From IMG/VR virus record IMGVR_UViG_3300033153_008203, positions 1 through 64,000 of that record: a stretch of 64,000 nucleotides of DNA; one strand, 5' to 3'. The position numbers and the translations under genes were made by a program. Shown here one piece after another: positions 49,199 through 58,733 of the stretch. Source of the stretch: a virus. Positions within the stretch are counted from its first letter, which is position 1. Each line of letters begins with the position of its first letter. The notes beneath the pieces were generated by a model. That model had not been told where the DNA came from, made no database searches, and saw only the letters and a list, made by a program, of their open reading frames with translations.

Positions 49199-51920
49199 GT
49201 AAAGCCTCCACAACCTTCTCGTACATCATATCAACAGTAACATTCTCTATGCACTGTTCTCCGTCAGCTCTGATACATGCGCCTGTTGCATTTTTGTCTC
49301 CTTTTTTCCAATGATGACAGCCTATACATACAAGGTCTTTTACATTGACTCCTATAACATTGTCATTTACGATCCTGTACTCAGGGTTTATGCACCCAAA
49401 AAATACTACGCTAGGAACATTCTGGCTTTGTGCAATATGAAAAGGAGAGGAGTCTATTCCGATAAAACATCTTGCCTTTTTTATCACACTACCAGTTTGA
49501 GCAAAACTAGTCTTACCTCTTAAATCAATATCGCATGTGATACTAGGAGTTCCATCAGTGCCTATCAAAACTACACTGTACCCTAAAGACTTTACTTTTT
49601 TCGCTAGCTCATCAAATCTGTCTTGTCTCCAATTACGTCCAGCCCAAGCTGTTGGGCCAGTATGAAAGACAACATAGTCTCCGCTTACATCAACATTATA
49701 GTTTTCGGTACTGAAGCTTATATCTCCAAGTTCTTCTTTTTTAAGATCACATGAATCAGCGTAAGCATCAAGAACGTGTATTTCTTGTATGTTTTCATAT
49801 GAGTCATCTAAGTCATAAAATATGTCGTACTTGTCTCTATTGATACTTGTAACACACTTATGTACATGCTTGTTCTCTGCTAATATTTCTGCACATTTTG
49901 TTATTACCGTTATATTGCTAAGTGGATACTTGTTCTTAAGGCCTTCTATAACAGGGGTAGCTAGAAGAACATCTCCTATGGCGCCTAATCTTTGAACGCC
50001 AATCTTGTATTTGAATGTCCTGTTTTTTAGATAATGTTTCCATCTGTCTAGAAAGTAGTCTCTATTTTTTGCCTGATATCCTCTAAGATCTTCCTTGATA
50101 GTTGACGATGTCTTCTCTCTGTGATGCACTATTGGTACATCTATTGTTGCAATATTCCATCCTTGCTCTCTAAGCCTTAGAGATAGATCGCTATCTTCTT
50201 GGTATGCAAAATGGAGATTCTTTTCGTCAAACAGGCCATATTCATCATATATTTTTCTTGGCATTACCATACATGATGCTTCTACATACTCTGTAGCATG
50301 TCCATGTGTTCCACATCCATCATTGCTTATCGCTGTACACGTGTCGCTCACACCTATTTGAGCAAGTGTTTCGTCAGACTTAAGCTTGTCAATCATGGTC
50401 TTTGCCCAATCTTTGCACAACGTCATATCATCATTAAGCAGACAAATGTATTCGCCTTTGGCTTTTTTTGCTATCACATTATTAGGCTCTAAAAAACCAG
50501 AATTCTTTTTATCTTTAATTAGCTTTATACTTTTATTCTTCATGCATAGATCATCAAGATATGCTGACACTGCACTGCCTTCAACCCTAGCATTCTGATA
50601 GATTATTAGCTCAAAATCTATTGTATATTTTAATACATCATGAATAGTGTTTCGTAAGTAACCAAGGTTGTCCATTGTTACCATCAAAATAGACAGATTG
50701 CATTTTGTTTTCTTGGCTTTTTTTGTAATCCTTCTAACAGGAAAAACCTCATTCTTAGAAAAATCTAAAAACTTGTCTTTTCTGCTATATGTTATGCCAT
50801 AAAAGTAGTCTATATTCTTAAGCTTAGACATGTCATTACTAGTTCCTACATTCCATTCGTCAAGCATGAATAGCGTAGCGTTAAATACATCGTCTATCTC
50901 TAAGGCTTTCATACAATAGTAGTGGTTCTTACATGCCTTATACCAACATGGAGCGCAAGCAAGATCTTTTTGCCATACTGCTATACAGTTCTTAAACCAA
51001 TTAATTCTTGACTGAGGATGAGTAGACCCAAAGATAGAAACTATTTTACAATCTAGTGCTCCTGCCAAATGAAGAAGGCCTGAGTCATGAGCTATAACTA
51101 AGTCAGACTGTTCCATTAAAGCAGCGATGCTTCTTATATTGTACTCGCTTATATTAATACAGTTTACAAGAGAGCTCCATCTATCCTTGTATTCACCTAC
51201 ATTGAAATCATGTATCAAAAATACTAGAGAATTATCATGCTCGTGCATCTCCTTGATAAACTCTATCATTGTATCTCTTGGCCAGTTTCTTCTGTCTGCA
51301 AAACTTCCTGGCTGTATAACTATGAATCTGCTTTTTCTAACTTTCTTGTGATCGTCTAACCAATCCTTTGCCCACTTACGCTCGTCTTCCTCTACAGCGT
51401 ACACGCATTTACCATCGTCTATGTCTATACCTACATAGTTGCCCCACATTGTTTGTCTATCTTTTGGTGCACCTAGTATGTATTCGTCTCTTACTCCTAT
51501 AGCTGTTAGGTCTGCATATATGTCGAATGCTTCTTTCTTAATCTGTTGATAAGGAACTAGTTCGTCTATGTAAGGATTGTTTTGTAATACGTCAAAAAGT
51601 ACCCCGCCAGAATATTCCTTAGTAGTACCATAAGTGATATGACAATCAGGATACTTTTCCTTAAGTGCCTTAAATGTTGGAGTCACCATAAGAGCGTCAC
51701 CAAGCCCACCAAGAGTTCTAACAAGCGCAAACCTTGGAGGTCTGCCATGCATAAGACCATCTATCTTACTAAGCACACTAGAATTTCTAGGTCCTTTAGC
51801 ATCTTTTGCTTTTTGGTTTGCTTCTATAGCTGCATTAAGTCTTTGTGTTTTAATGTCTTGTCTTCTCCTGTCTCCATGACCAGTAAGCATTACTCCACCA
51901 TGAAATTTTCCTTTTGCCAT
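49191..51920 (-). CDS. Three-domain glycosyltransferase (GT9-GT2-GT9)
   Basis: 909 residues. Domain 1 (about 60-360) is heptosyltransferase-like: ALVRTLGGLGDALMVTPTFK, FIVIQPGSFADRRNWPRD, then LVIAHDSGLLHLAGAL. Domain 2 (about 395-630) is GT2: LSILMVTMDNLGYLRNTIHD, NNVIAKKAKGEYICLLNDD. Domain 3 (about 640-909) repeats the GT9 layout: GVQRLGAIGDVLLATPVIEG, VFHTGPTAWAGRNWRQDRF, CFIGIDSSPFHIAQ. The N-terminal 40 residues are basic and disordered. One chain could thus add several sugars in order. The combination is unusual for a phage. Confidence 0.82.
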   Translation of the reverse strand: MAKGKFHGGVMLTGHGDRRRQDIKTQRLNAAIEANQKAKDAKGPRNSSVLSKIDGLMHGRPPRFALVRTLGGLGDALMVTPTFKALKEKYPDCHITYGTTKEYSGGVLFDVLQNNPYIDELVPYQQIKKEAFDIYADLTAIGVRDEYILGAPKDRQTMWGNYVGIDIDDGKCVYAVEEDERKWAKDWLDDHKKVRKSRFIVIQPGSFADRRNWPRDTMIEFIKEMHEHDNSLVFLIHDFNVGEYKDRWSSLVNCINISEYNIRSIAALMEQSDLVIAHDSGLLHLAGALDCKIVSIFGSTHPQSRINWFKNCIAVWQKDLACAPCWYKACKNHYYCMKALEIDDVFNATLFMLDEWNVGTSNDMSKLKNIDYFYGITYSRKDKFLDFSKNEVFPVRRITKKAKKTKCNLSILMVTMDNLGYLRNTIHDVLKYTIDFELIIYQNARVEGSAVSAYLDDLCMKNKSIKLIKDKKNSGFLEPNNVIAKKAKGEYICLLNDDMTLCKDWAKTMIDKLKSDETLAQIGVSDTCTAISNDGCGTHGHATEYVEASCMVMPRKIYDEYGLFDEKNLHFAYQEDSDLSLRLREQGWNIATIDVPIVHHREKTSSTIKEDLRGYQAKNRDYFLDRWKHYLKNRTFKYKIGVQRLGAIGDVLLATPVIEGLKNKYPLSNITVITKCAEILAENKHVHKCVTSINRDKYDIFYDLDDSYENIQEIHVLDAYADSCDLKKEELGDISFSTENYNVDVSGDYVVFHTGPTAWAGRNWRQDRFDELAKKVKSLGYSVVLIGTDGTPSITCDIDLRGKTSFAQTGSVIKKARCFIGIDSSPFHIAQSQNVPSVVFFGCINPEYRIVNDNVIGVNVKDLVCIGCHHWKKGDKNATGACIRADGEQCIENVTVDMMYEKVVEALHE

Positions 51921-51922
51921 TC

Positions 51923-52909
51923 TTATTCTTCCTCAGCTAAAGACGCACATATAAGAAGCCCGTTGGCAACTGCAGTAAGAGGATCGTTAGCATGTTTTAC
52001 CTCAGACACTTCAACAGGAAGAGGATTTCTCTCCAGTGATTCTCTAAACTTGCCTATAAAGTTGCCTGCCAAGGATGTTCCGCCTGACACCACAATAGGA
52101 ACAGGATTCTTAAAGCTAGGTAAGTCATCGGACTTGGATAGCCTACCAGCTATATTCTTAATAACATAATCTATTAGGTTTCCATAATATATGGAGATCG
52201 CTTCTTGTATTCTTCCTTCAGGACTAAGTAGATCAATACCTTTTTCTTTCTCGGTCTGAACCTTACTTGCTGTAAGATCAAGTGCAGTGGCAACGCTCTG
52301 ATCTATCCAGTCTCCTGATCTTGCTATTGAGAACTGAACTGCAGGAACACCCATGATTCCAACTGATACGTTAATCATACCTGCGCCACAACTGATTGCT
52401 ATACCAGTAAGTCCATCGTCCAAGAGTTCTGAGTAGGCAATAGCTTCAGCTTCATTAAGAGAGCATGGCTCGTACCCAAGATCAGAAAGAATCTTATTGA
52501 ATACGTTCTCGTGATATATGATGTCAAAGTTCTCGTCTACAGGCGCAGCCGGCACTGAGTAGTAACACTTTTCTCCTTTTTTAGAGGCCTTACCTATGGC
52601 CTTTTCAATAATGATTTTTATAACAGGAAATGCATCTTTTTCTTTCGGAGAGATTACACCTTTACTCATTGGTCTCTGAGCATTTGCGTTAAACATATTG
52701 GCAAACTCAACTGCTTCGTTACCTATCACAAGGAGCTTCCCATCCTTAGCAAGAAAATTAGCTTTAACTTGCTTTAGCATCTTTTGCCTGAAAGGATTGT
52801 CTTCTATTTCAAAGAACGAATCCCGGATACTTGTAAATTCCGTGTTCCCATCTTTATCTAGACGTCCTCCTACGATAAAGCCTGTTCCGATATCTAATGA
52901 TTTTCCCAT
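51923..52909 (-). CDS. Actin-like ATPase (ParM/MreB-type)
   Basis: 328 residues. The actin-fold phosphate loops appear as SLDIGTGFIVGGRLD near residue 4 and GIAISCGAGMINVSVGIMG near 170; the adenosine motif is VVSGGTSLAGNFI near 275. The pattern is close to ParM/StbA and MreB-like proteins. It may form filaments for genome or virion positioning. The start overlaps the stop of the upstream 132-residue protein, a possible adaptor. Confidence 0.78.
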   Translation of the reverse strand: MGKSLDIGTGFIVGGRLDKDGNTEFTSIRDSFFEIEDNPFRQKMLKQVKANFLAKDGKLLVIGNEAVEFANMFNANAQRPMSKGVISPKEKDAFPVIKIIIEKAIGKASKKGEKCYYSVPAAPVDENFDIIYHENVFNKILSDLGYEPCSLNEAEAIAYSELLDDGLTGIAISCGAGMINVSVGIMGVPAVQFSIARSGDWIDQSVATALDLTASKVQTEKEKGIDLLSPEGRIQEAISIYYGNLIDYVIKNIAGRLSKSDDLPSFKNPVPIVVSGGTSLAGNFIGKFRESLERNPLPVEVSEVKHANDPLTAVANGLLICASLAEEE

Positions 52910-53307
52910 TACGTGTCTCCCTTTATTTTTTTAAGTTTATTCATTTTTTCTTTAATGCTTTCGCCTTTAGTTGATTCTATATTATCTAAATTGACAGAGA
53001 AATCCTCTGACTCAGTAGGATCTACGAAGCTCGATTCAAGTTCTATTGTATCAGAGTCTACAGGTTGTGGAACCCCTGCGTTACTCACTACTATTTGTTG
53101 TTGTGGGATATTTTTCGATATTTCTTGAGCCATCTCTTTAGCCATTGCTTTGGCCATCTCAAGCATGTCTTCTTTGGTGAAGCCTTCTGATTTCTTGGGA
53201 GATTTTTTGTGTGTGATTGTTGGCATGATTGGCCTACCTTTTGACGCAGGCCTATTAGAGCATACTACGCCACCTTTTAGATATACTTTCGGATATGATG
53301 TATTCAT
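52909..53307 (-). CDS. Hypothetical protein coupled to the actin-like gene
   Basis: 132 residues (start could instead be ATG 53226). A basic N-terminus, a helical centre (EDMLEMAKAMAKEMAQEISK), Gln-rich and acidic stretches, and a basic end. Its one-base overlap with the actin-like gene suggests a partner such as an adaptor, but no homology is recognised. Confidence 0.55.
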   Translation of the reverse strand: MNTSYPKVYLKGGVVCSNRPASKGRPIMPTITHKKSPKKSEGFTKEDMLEMAKAMAKEMAQEISKNIPQQQIVVSNAGVPQPVDSDTIELESSFVDPTESEDFSVNLDNIESTKGESIKEKMNKLKKIKGDT

Positions 53308-53313
53308 GTTTCA

Positions 53314-53451
53314 TTACTGTTGTAAGCGTCTAGATGCGTTCCAAGTAGGCTCCCCAGTTAACCCTACCGACCCAGTCTTTGATCCTTGAATCCATGGCCT
53401 TAATACTTGATGCCAACTTAATGTACCAGAGGAAGCATCGTATAAGTTCAT
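53314..53451 (-). CDS. C-terminal fragment of a DNRLRE-like domain
   Basis: A 45-residue frame whose ATG overlaps the TGA of the next upstream frame (ATGA). LSWHQVLRPWIQGSKTGSVG followed by TGEPTWNASRRLQQ aligns in style with WYKVLRDWGEGSEID in the paralogue at 58053. It continues the domain begun in the upstream frame, so either a frameshift split the gene or two coupled pieces are made. Confidence 0.5.
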   Translation of the reverse strand: MNLYDASSGTLSWHQVLRPWIQGSKTGSVGLTGEPTWNASRRLQQ

Positions 53452-53639
53452 CCAAAATGGGAGGTTATTGGAGTTGACCCTTCAAGTGACGTTAAGTCAA
53501 CTTTTATTAACCCTGTCTGAGAACCAAATCTAGCAGCTACAGTTGAAGCGACACCAAAATTCCAAGTAGGAACATTAGAATAAAGATAAGTATCTTCAAT
53601 AACACCACCGTCAACGCCATCTTCAATAGTTACTTCCAT
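53448..53639 (-). CDS. N-terminal fragment of a DNRLRE-like virion protein
   Basis: 63 residues: MEVTIEDGVDGGVIEDTYLY followed by SNVPTWNFG matches MNVTIDDDSGILEDNYLASN of the 226-residue paralogue at 58053-58733. A one-base shift near 53450 would fuse it to the 45-residue frame that follows. Truncated against its paralogue by at least 100 residues. Confidence 0.58.
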   Translation of the reverse strand: MEVTIEDGVDGGVIEDTYLYSNVPTWNFGVASTVAARFGSQTGLIKVDLTSLEGSTPITSHFG

Positions 53640-53992
53640 TAAGCTATTGTATCTCCAGATATAACAACTAATTGAGGATCTATTTCATGAACATAGCTAT
53701 CGCTAGCTCTATATATTTGAACAGATAAGTAATATGTTCCGTATGTTAAGTTTTCTCCTGCTATAGCAGCCTCTTGAGCAGTAGAGCTCAGAACAAGATT
53801 AACTGTTCCTCCATCCACTTCTGCATCTGCTACAACGCTAGCTATAATAGGTACTGCTTGAGTACCTAATGTTCTTGACGGCTTATCATATAGTCCAGCA
53901 GTAGCTGTGAAACCGTCTAATGAAAATGGAGCAGTAACCGTTACTACTGGTGTCCAAGTATTTCCTAATCTAAAATTTAGTTGTGTTGCCAT
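53639..53992 (-). CDS. Beta-rich virion-type protein, BppU-like N-terminus
   Basis: 117 residues, all beta in appearance: LNFRLGNTWTPVVTVTAPFS, FTATAGLYDK, and a late YYLSVQIYRAS. The G-x-T-x-x-P-x-V-T-V opening recalls the N-terminal domain of phage baseplate or tail-fibre proteins. Part of the run of leftward structural genes. Confidence 0.55.
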   Translation of the reverse strand: MATQLNFRLGNTWTPVVTVTAPFSLDGFTATAGLYDKPSRTLGTQAVPIIASVVADAEVDGGTVNLVLSSTAQEAAIAGENLTYGTYYLSVQIYRASDSYVHEIDPQLVVISGDTIA

Positions 53993-53997
53993 AATAA

Positions 53998-54159
53998 TTA
54001 CTCCGGATCACAAGTTATAGTGTATGTTATTTCGTCTGACTCTATGACAACTGTAATGGCTGGACTGTCAGCAAAAGTAGTTTCAATCTCACCATCAACA
54101 GGAACAACTTGTCCTGCTGTGCCACTACCGCCTATTCCTACTGGAAAAAGATTTGCCAT
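53998..54159 (-). CDS. Small beta-rich protein
   Basis: 53 residues from ATG 54159, which overlaps the upstream stop (TAATG). Gly-rich start (FPVGIGGSGTAGQVVPVDG) and a strand-rich end. A short virion or fibre-associated protein is plausible. Confidence 0.5.
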   Translation of the reverse strand: MANLFPVGIGGSGTAGQVVPVDGEIETTFADSPAITVVIESDEITYTITCDPE

Positions 54160-54761
54160 TATGCTCTTATCCTGCTTATTGGATTGTCTACATTTGGAGC
54201 CAGATCCCATCTTGCTATCTCAGTATCATCAGTGTCTTTTAGTATCAACTGAGTACCTTCTATGGTATAGTTACCTATTCCTGCAACAGATGCTTCTTTA
54301 GATAGGTCTCCTACAACCTCTAGAGAGTGCTTTGTTCTGTCGAATAGCTGAGCTCCATCTTTATTCTTCATCTCATTTAAGTTGCCTAGTACCGTATTTG
54401 TACTATAAGCTGATGACGATGGAACATAAACTGCCCCGGAAAAATAGTGTGCCTCAAAATCATTGCCGGGAGCATTTGTCCCACCGTTATTCATGTACAC
54501 ATTATATATCTCTGCTGTCACATCTATATGAGTAATATCAAGAGCGTATACTCCAGGAAGATTAGTAGCATCTACTTCATTTATAGTAACATCATTGTAT
54601 CCACCTTGCCACCCGTCTAAAGAATCATTGAGCCACTCATCTGTAGATTTTTTCTGTACTGCAATAGCAGGTGTCTCTCCAGTTTGGCCAACATTATTTT
54701 TAAATATCTCAAAATACAAGGTTACAGTGTCTCCCATACCGTGCTTAAAATATGTTTGCAT
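54159..54761 (-). CDS. Virion-type structural protein
   Basis: 200 residues. A beta-rich N-terminal half with GVYALDITHIDVTAEIYNV and a C-terminal segment GNYTIEGTQLILKDTDDTEI, a pattern of small fibre or baseplate proteins that end in a strand-hairpin. It overlaps neighbours by one base on both sides. Confidence 0.6.
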   Translation of the reverse strand: MQTYFKHGMGDTVTLYFEIFKNNVGQTGETPAIAVQKKSTDEWLNDSLDGWQGGYNDVTINEVDATNLPGVYALDITHIDVTAEIYNVYMNNGGTNAPGNDFEAHYFSGAVYVPSSSAYSTNTVLGNLNEMKNKDGAQLFDRTKHSLEVVGDLSKEASVAGIGNYTIEGTQLILKDTDDTEIARWDLAPNVDNPISRIRA

Positions 54762-56155
54762 TATCCATTCACCTCTACTGGTTCATATAGCCAATAAGTA
54801 CGTATACTTAATGCAGATGCAGATGAAGCACCTATATCTGCAAAATTACAAATAGGCTTATATCGTCTATCACAATAAAATAATTGAGCATCGCTCTGTA
54901 TAAACTTTGTAGTTAAACTTGTATCATTGTGAAAAACATGACGAATTATATCATCTTGTATTTGATCAGTTTCGAAATCAATAGTATGAATTAACAATTC
55001 ACTCGAACCAGCACTTTCATCAGTCTTTACCTCTATTTTAGTTAGCAATGCAGGGCAAGCACAATATATTACAAAGTAACATGATCTTTCTGCATCTGTC
55101 ATTATATCTGAGCCATTGACACTGAAGCAACTAGCAGAATTATATTTTTGAGTTGCACTACCATATATTTTACATTCACCGCTAGTAGGATTTTTAATAT
55201 GGATTCCATAATAATTACCGACAGTCAATTGATTGCCATACTCATGCGAACCATAATGCATATGATAAATGCCAATTCTCTTCGTAAGACCTAAAGCAGT
55301 ATACAGTGATGTATTACCATTATCAAGAGTTAACACAGTTCCTTCTACAGTAATATTGTCACTGTTAACAGGAGCAGTTAGTCCGAAATCTATTAATTCG
55401 ATTTCAATCTCTCCCGCAGAGCCATGTAATTCTATATCATCTAAATAGAATGTGTGGAGCGCTGAAGTACAACTAATCATTTCAAACTGTACATACCTTA
55501 TATTACTCCAATCCATATTAGCAAAATTAGAAAAATCAAAGAAACTTAAATCTTGTTCGAACCACTGACTAGGTGGTTGATTAAATACTAGACTAGCTAC
55601 ATTCGCTGAATTATCTATTATATTTATTTGCCATATACAAGTTAAATCTACATCATTCCATATCCAAAAGTTTATATTTGCATATGGTGACCAATCCACG
55701 CCACCAGCACCTAAATCTCGTGTTACTGTATCTCCTGGTGATTGGTTTTTTCTACATTGAATAGCCATAGATTGTGAACCACTGTGAACTGTAGAGGTAT
55801 CTAGAGTAACAAAAGTATTTGTTGGATCAGAAGCTACCCATTCTGTTTCCAATTCTGACGTATCTGCATAACCTTCGAAATCTTCTGAAATATCCTCACT
55901 ACCACTTCCTTGTAAAGTTAAGTGAATGTCATGTAAGTTATTAGTAGATGCCTTGAAGACTTGACATACTGTGTCTCCAGTGGTTGTCAAAGTATGCGTA
56001 ATTTCACTCTTGTCGACCATATTCTCATTAGGAATGTGTGGAGATATATCAAACTCTAAATTAACACCTCTAGAAGTTATAATTTTATTAGTAAAGTCCA
56101 ATAACTGCTTAGATTTTCTAGAATCAATTACTTCTTGTGTACCATATATTGCCAT
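54761..56155 (-). CDS. Virion-type protein with carbohydrate-binding-like module
   Basis: 464 residues. Residues about 95-245 (SEDISEDFEGYADTSELETE, SGSQSMAIQC, INFWIWNDVD, LDDIELHG) follow the jelly-roll plan of galactose-binding/CBM11-like modules. The rest is beta-rich. A tail-fibre or surface adhesin that recognises host glycans is the likely role. Confidence 0.6.
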   Translation of the reverse strand: MAIYGTQEVIDSRKSKQLLDFTNKIITSRGVNLEFDISPHIPNENMVDKSEITHTLTTTGDTVCQVFKASTNNLHDIHLTLQGSGSEDISEDFEGYADTSELETEWVASDPTNTFVTLDTSTVHSGSQSMAIQCRKNQSPGDTVTRDLGAGGVDWSPYANINFWIWNDVDLTCIWQINIIDNSANVASLVFNQPPSQWFEQDLSFFDFSNFANMDWSNIRYVQFEMISCTSALHTFYLDDIELHGSAGEIEIELIDFGLTAPVNSDNITVEGTVLTLDNGNTSLYTALGLTKRIGIYHMHYGSHEYGNQLTVGNYYGIHIKNPTSGECKIYGSATQKYNSASCFSVNGSDIMTDAERSCYFVIYCACPALLTKIEVKTDESAGSSELLIHTIDFETDQIQDDIIRHVFHNDTSLTTKFIQSDAQLFYCDRRYKPICNFADIGASSASALSIRTYWLYEPVEVNG

Positions 56156-56165
56156 TTTAAATTCC

Positions 56166-56954
56166 TTAGTTAAGTTTTAGATATCCATTCCAAGAAGCAG
56201 AAACATATGAACCAACAAAATCTGACCATGCTGTTACCTTTATTAATGACAACTCTGGTATTTTATATGGTTCTGGAAAAGTATTAGAATAATTCGAATC
56301 TTGTAAAAAACAATCATCAATAAAAATAAATGCTCCTGGATATTCTGTATGGAATTTTATACCATCATGAGATGTAGAACGAATACGTATTTCGACAGGT
56401 TTACCGCCAACACTATTTGCTCTCCAAGAAGTTAGATACAGTGTATGGCCTTTTGGGACCATTCTCATAGTATTTAGTGCCATATTCCCACCAGTCGATA
56501 TCTCTTGATAAATCTTAGTAGAATCACTAGTTCTGTATATAGTTATATTTCCAACTGCTACACCATTACTACCAACAACCGCAGTATGCATGTTCTGAAT
56601 AAATCTTACATTAGGATCTGAAAGATTAACTGGAGTAAGACCAGCCATCGTAACTACTTCAGTTTGTGAATCACCATTGGCATCCAAATAATCAACACTT
56701 AAAGTATTAACACCTGTTCCGGCATTAGTGTCATTACCATCATCAGATACAACACTAATTTGCTCTCCTGCTTCTGGTGGTACTGGAAGTTTTGCATTTA
56801 TTCCAGTCCATATATCACTACCTTGTGGAACAATACTAATGCTTCTTCGTGAAGAATAGCCAGCAAACGGTATTCGATCATCTACTAAGCCTTCAGCTAT
56901 AGCGTTTCCTAATGGTATATTCTTTACTTCATCTACAATATTTATTGCGCCCAT
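56166..56954 (-). CDS. Virion-type structural protein
   Basis: 262 residues, Gly/Ser/Thr-rich and beta-rich. The stretch SVVSDDGNDTNAGTGVNTLS followed by VDYLDANGDSQTEVV resembles a domain I associate with virion proteins of large phages (D-x-D-x-x-G-T-G-x-x-T-x-x-V-x-Y-L-D). Starts 5 bases after the upstream gene. Confidence 0.6.
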   Translation of the reverse strand: MGAINIVDEVKNIPLGNAIAEGLVDDRIPFAGYSSRRSISIVPQGSDIWTGINAKLPVPPEAGEQISVVSDDGNDTNAGTGVNTLSVDYLDANGDSQTEVVTMAGLTPVNLSDPNVRFIQNMHTAVVGSNGVAVGNITIYRTSDSTKIYQEISTGGNMALNTMRMVPKGHTLYLTSWRANSVGGKPVEIRIRSTSHDGIKFHTEYPGAFIFIDDCFLQDSNYSNTFPEPYKIPELSLIKVTAWSDFVGSYVSASWNGYLKLN

Positions 56955-56958
56955 AATA

Positions 56959-58056
56959 TTATCCTATTTTATTTCCAGTTTCTTTTAAGCTGTGCTGACC
57001 TGTATCGAATCCCGTGCCTTTTATCTCGTCTAAAGATGCTTCAATTGCCAAGGTGTCAAGCTCTATATCTATACTGTCGATGGTATCTTGTATTGACTTG
57101 AGAGTTTCATCAGTCCAACCAGCACCCTTTATCTCATCAAAAATATCTTTTAATGCAGACAATCCATATGCTGTGTCCTCTAAAAGGATATTAGTATTTT
57201 GTATACCAACGTTATCAGCAGGTATATACAGTTGTTCTAGATGACCAAAGAATATTGAATCTATCCACAACTCATGAGTTGGCCACGATGTAGGTTCGTG
57301 AGTAATACGAATTCTTGCAGTATATGGAGCGCCGCCAGCAGAATAGTAGTCTGCTACAGTCCCAGGAATATTAAAGTCAACAACGATATCCTCATTTGAA
57401 TTAGGAATATCTCTAGCACCAGCTCTGATATTGTCCCACTGAGCTAAAGTATAGTTCCAGATTAATACTTCAACTTGATGACCAGCAGAGCCTAAATATC
57501 TACCTATAAAGTGGAAAGAAGGATGCAATTCATCAATGTTTTGAAAATCGAAATCTATTATAAAACTACCATCTTCTGCAAATTTCATATACTGCTGATT
57601 GACAGTCTCAATGTCTGAAATCGTACCTTCTATTACAGAAGAGTCTTGCACAATATCATACGCATGAGGATAGTGACCCATTATATAAGGAGCTGATGCA
57701 AGTCTAGTCTTTATAATCACCATAAGCTCTTGTAATGTTTCGGTTGAAAAGCCTCCGCCCATAATAGTGTCTAATGTAGCTTCTTTGGCTACTGTACTAT
57801 TTAGTGCTATGTCTCCGTCTGCTATACCAAAGATCCCTATTGCAAAATTGTCAGGAGTAGTTGTCTCTTTAATGTAGAAATCAGTATCTTCAGTTATGTT
57901 TGGATTTGTAAGCCTATAAAAACCATTTCCGCGCTCTACTAATGTCATGCCTGTTTGAGACACGTCTGTATTGTCTGATATCTTCTTACACCAATCGATA
58001 GTGAGATCTCCAAATACTAATCCAGTACTTGTTAGATTTATTATTGCTTCCATCAA
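56959..58056 (-). CDS. Virion-type structural protein
   Basis: 365 residues. The N-terminal 100 residues have the compact beta pattern of baseplate-wedge/upper-fibre domains (GLVFGDLTIDWCKKISDN). A jelly-roll-like middle is followed by three short helical repeats of the type I-K-x-A/T-G-x-x-x-E/T-L (about 300-365). Overlaps the DNRLRE-like gene by 4 bases. Confidence 0.6.
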   Translation of the reverse strand: MMEAIINLTSTGLVFGDLTIDWCKKISDNTDVSQTGMTLVERGNGFYRLTNPNITEDTDFYIKETTTPDNFAIGIFGIADGDIALNSTVAKEATLDTIMGGGFSTETLQELMVIIKTRLASAPYIMGHYPHAYDIVQDSSVIEGTISDIETVNQQYMKFAEDGSFIIDFDFQNIDELHPSFHFIGRYLGSAGHQVEVLIWNYTLAQWDNIRAGARDIPNSNEDIVVDFNIPGTVADYYSAGGAPYTARIRITHEPTSWPTHELWIDSIFFGHLEQLYIPADNVGIQNTNILLEDTAYGLSALKDIFDEIKGAGWTDETLKSIQDTIDSIDIELDTLAIEASLDEIKGTGFDTGQHSLKETGNKIG

Positions 58057-58733
58057 TATATTCTCCTAGATCGCTGTGGCGAATTTATGCTAGCTATTTT
58101 TCTATTTCCATAATACGAATTTGAGTTCCATCCTGGTGCTGCTTCCGTATATTCCATATAAAAATAAGGTTTATTTCCGGCTACTGTTTGAGAAGATCTC
58201 CATGCTATCCTCGATGGATTCTCAGGCCTTAACAAGAGTCCAAAGTTAGTTGATGAGTTGTCAATCCAATCTTGAGTTAGCGTATTAGTTACAACTAGAT
58301 GTTGGTCTGAGGTTACCCCTGTTATAGAGACCGTTCCATCTGCAACCGATTCCCTGTCTGGGTCTGCCCCTTCTGTACCTTCACAACCTGCGGTATCCCA
58401 TAAAACGGAAGGTCTTATCGCAAAATCCCAATCCGAAGCACCTACTTCTGGCCCGTCTATCTCACTACCTTCACCCCAATCGCGGAGAACTTTATACCAA
58501 GCTGCACTCATAGGTACTGTGGTTGCAGAATGCACATCAACCCCAAAATGTGCTGTGGTTACGGTGACATCTGAATAAGCAGTCAGTATTATTTTAAATA
58601 TCGCATTGTATCTAGTACCGTCTACACTAATTGGTGAGACTTCAGGCCTACCTCCTAGATTCCATGTTGGCACGTTACTGGCTAAGTAGTTGTCTTCTAG
58701 TATTCCACTATCGTCATCAATCGTTACATTCAT
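58053..58733 (-). CDS. DNRLRE-like virion protein
   Basis: 226 residues. MNVTIDDDSGILEDNYLASN and the later TAHFGVDVHSATTVPM, WYKVLRDWGEGSEIDGP, and QDWIDNSSTNFGLLLRPEN match the DNRLRE/CBM96 beta-sandwich plan (NYG-like strand, W-x-x-G loop). A shorter, split paralogue is at 53314-53639. Probably binds sugars or stabilises the fibre. Confidence 0.65.
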   Translation of the reverse strand: MNVTIDDDSGILEDNYLASNVPTWNLGGRPEVSPISVDGTRYNAIFKIILTAYSDVTVTTAHFGVDVHSATTVPMSAAWYKVLRDWGEGSEIDGPEVGASDWDFAIRPSVLWDTAGCEGTEGADPDRESVADGTVSITGVTSDQHLVVTNTLTQDWIDNSSTNFGLLLRPENPSRIAWRSSQTVAGNKPYFYMEYTEAAPGWNSNSYYGNRKIASINSPQRSRRIY

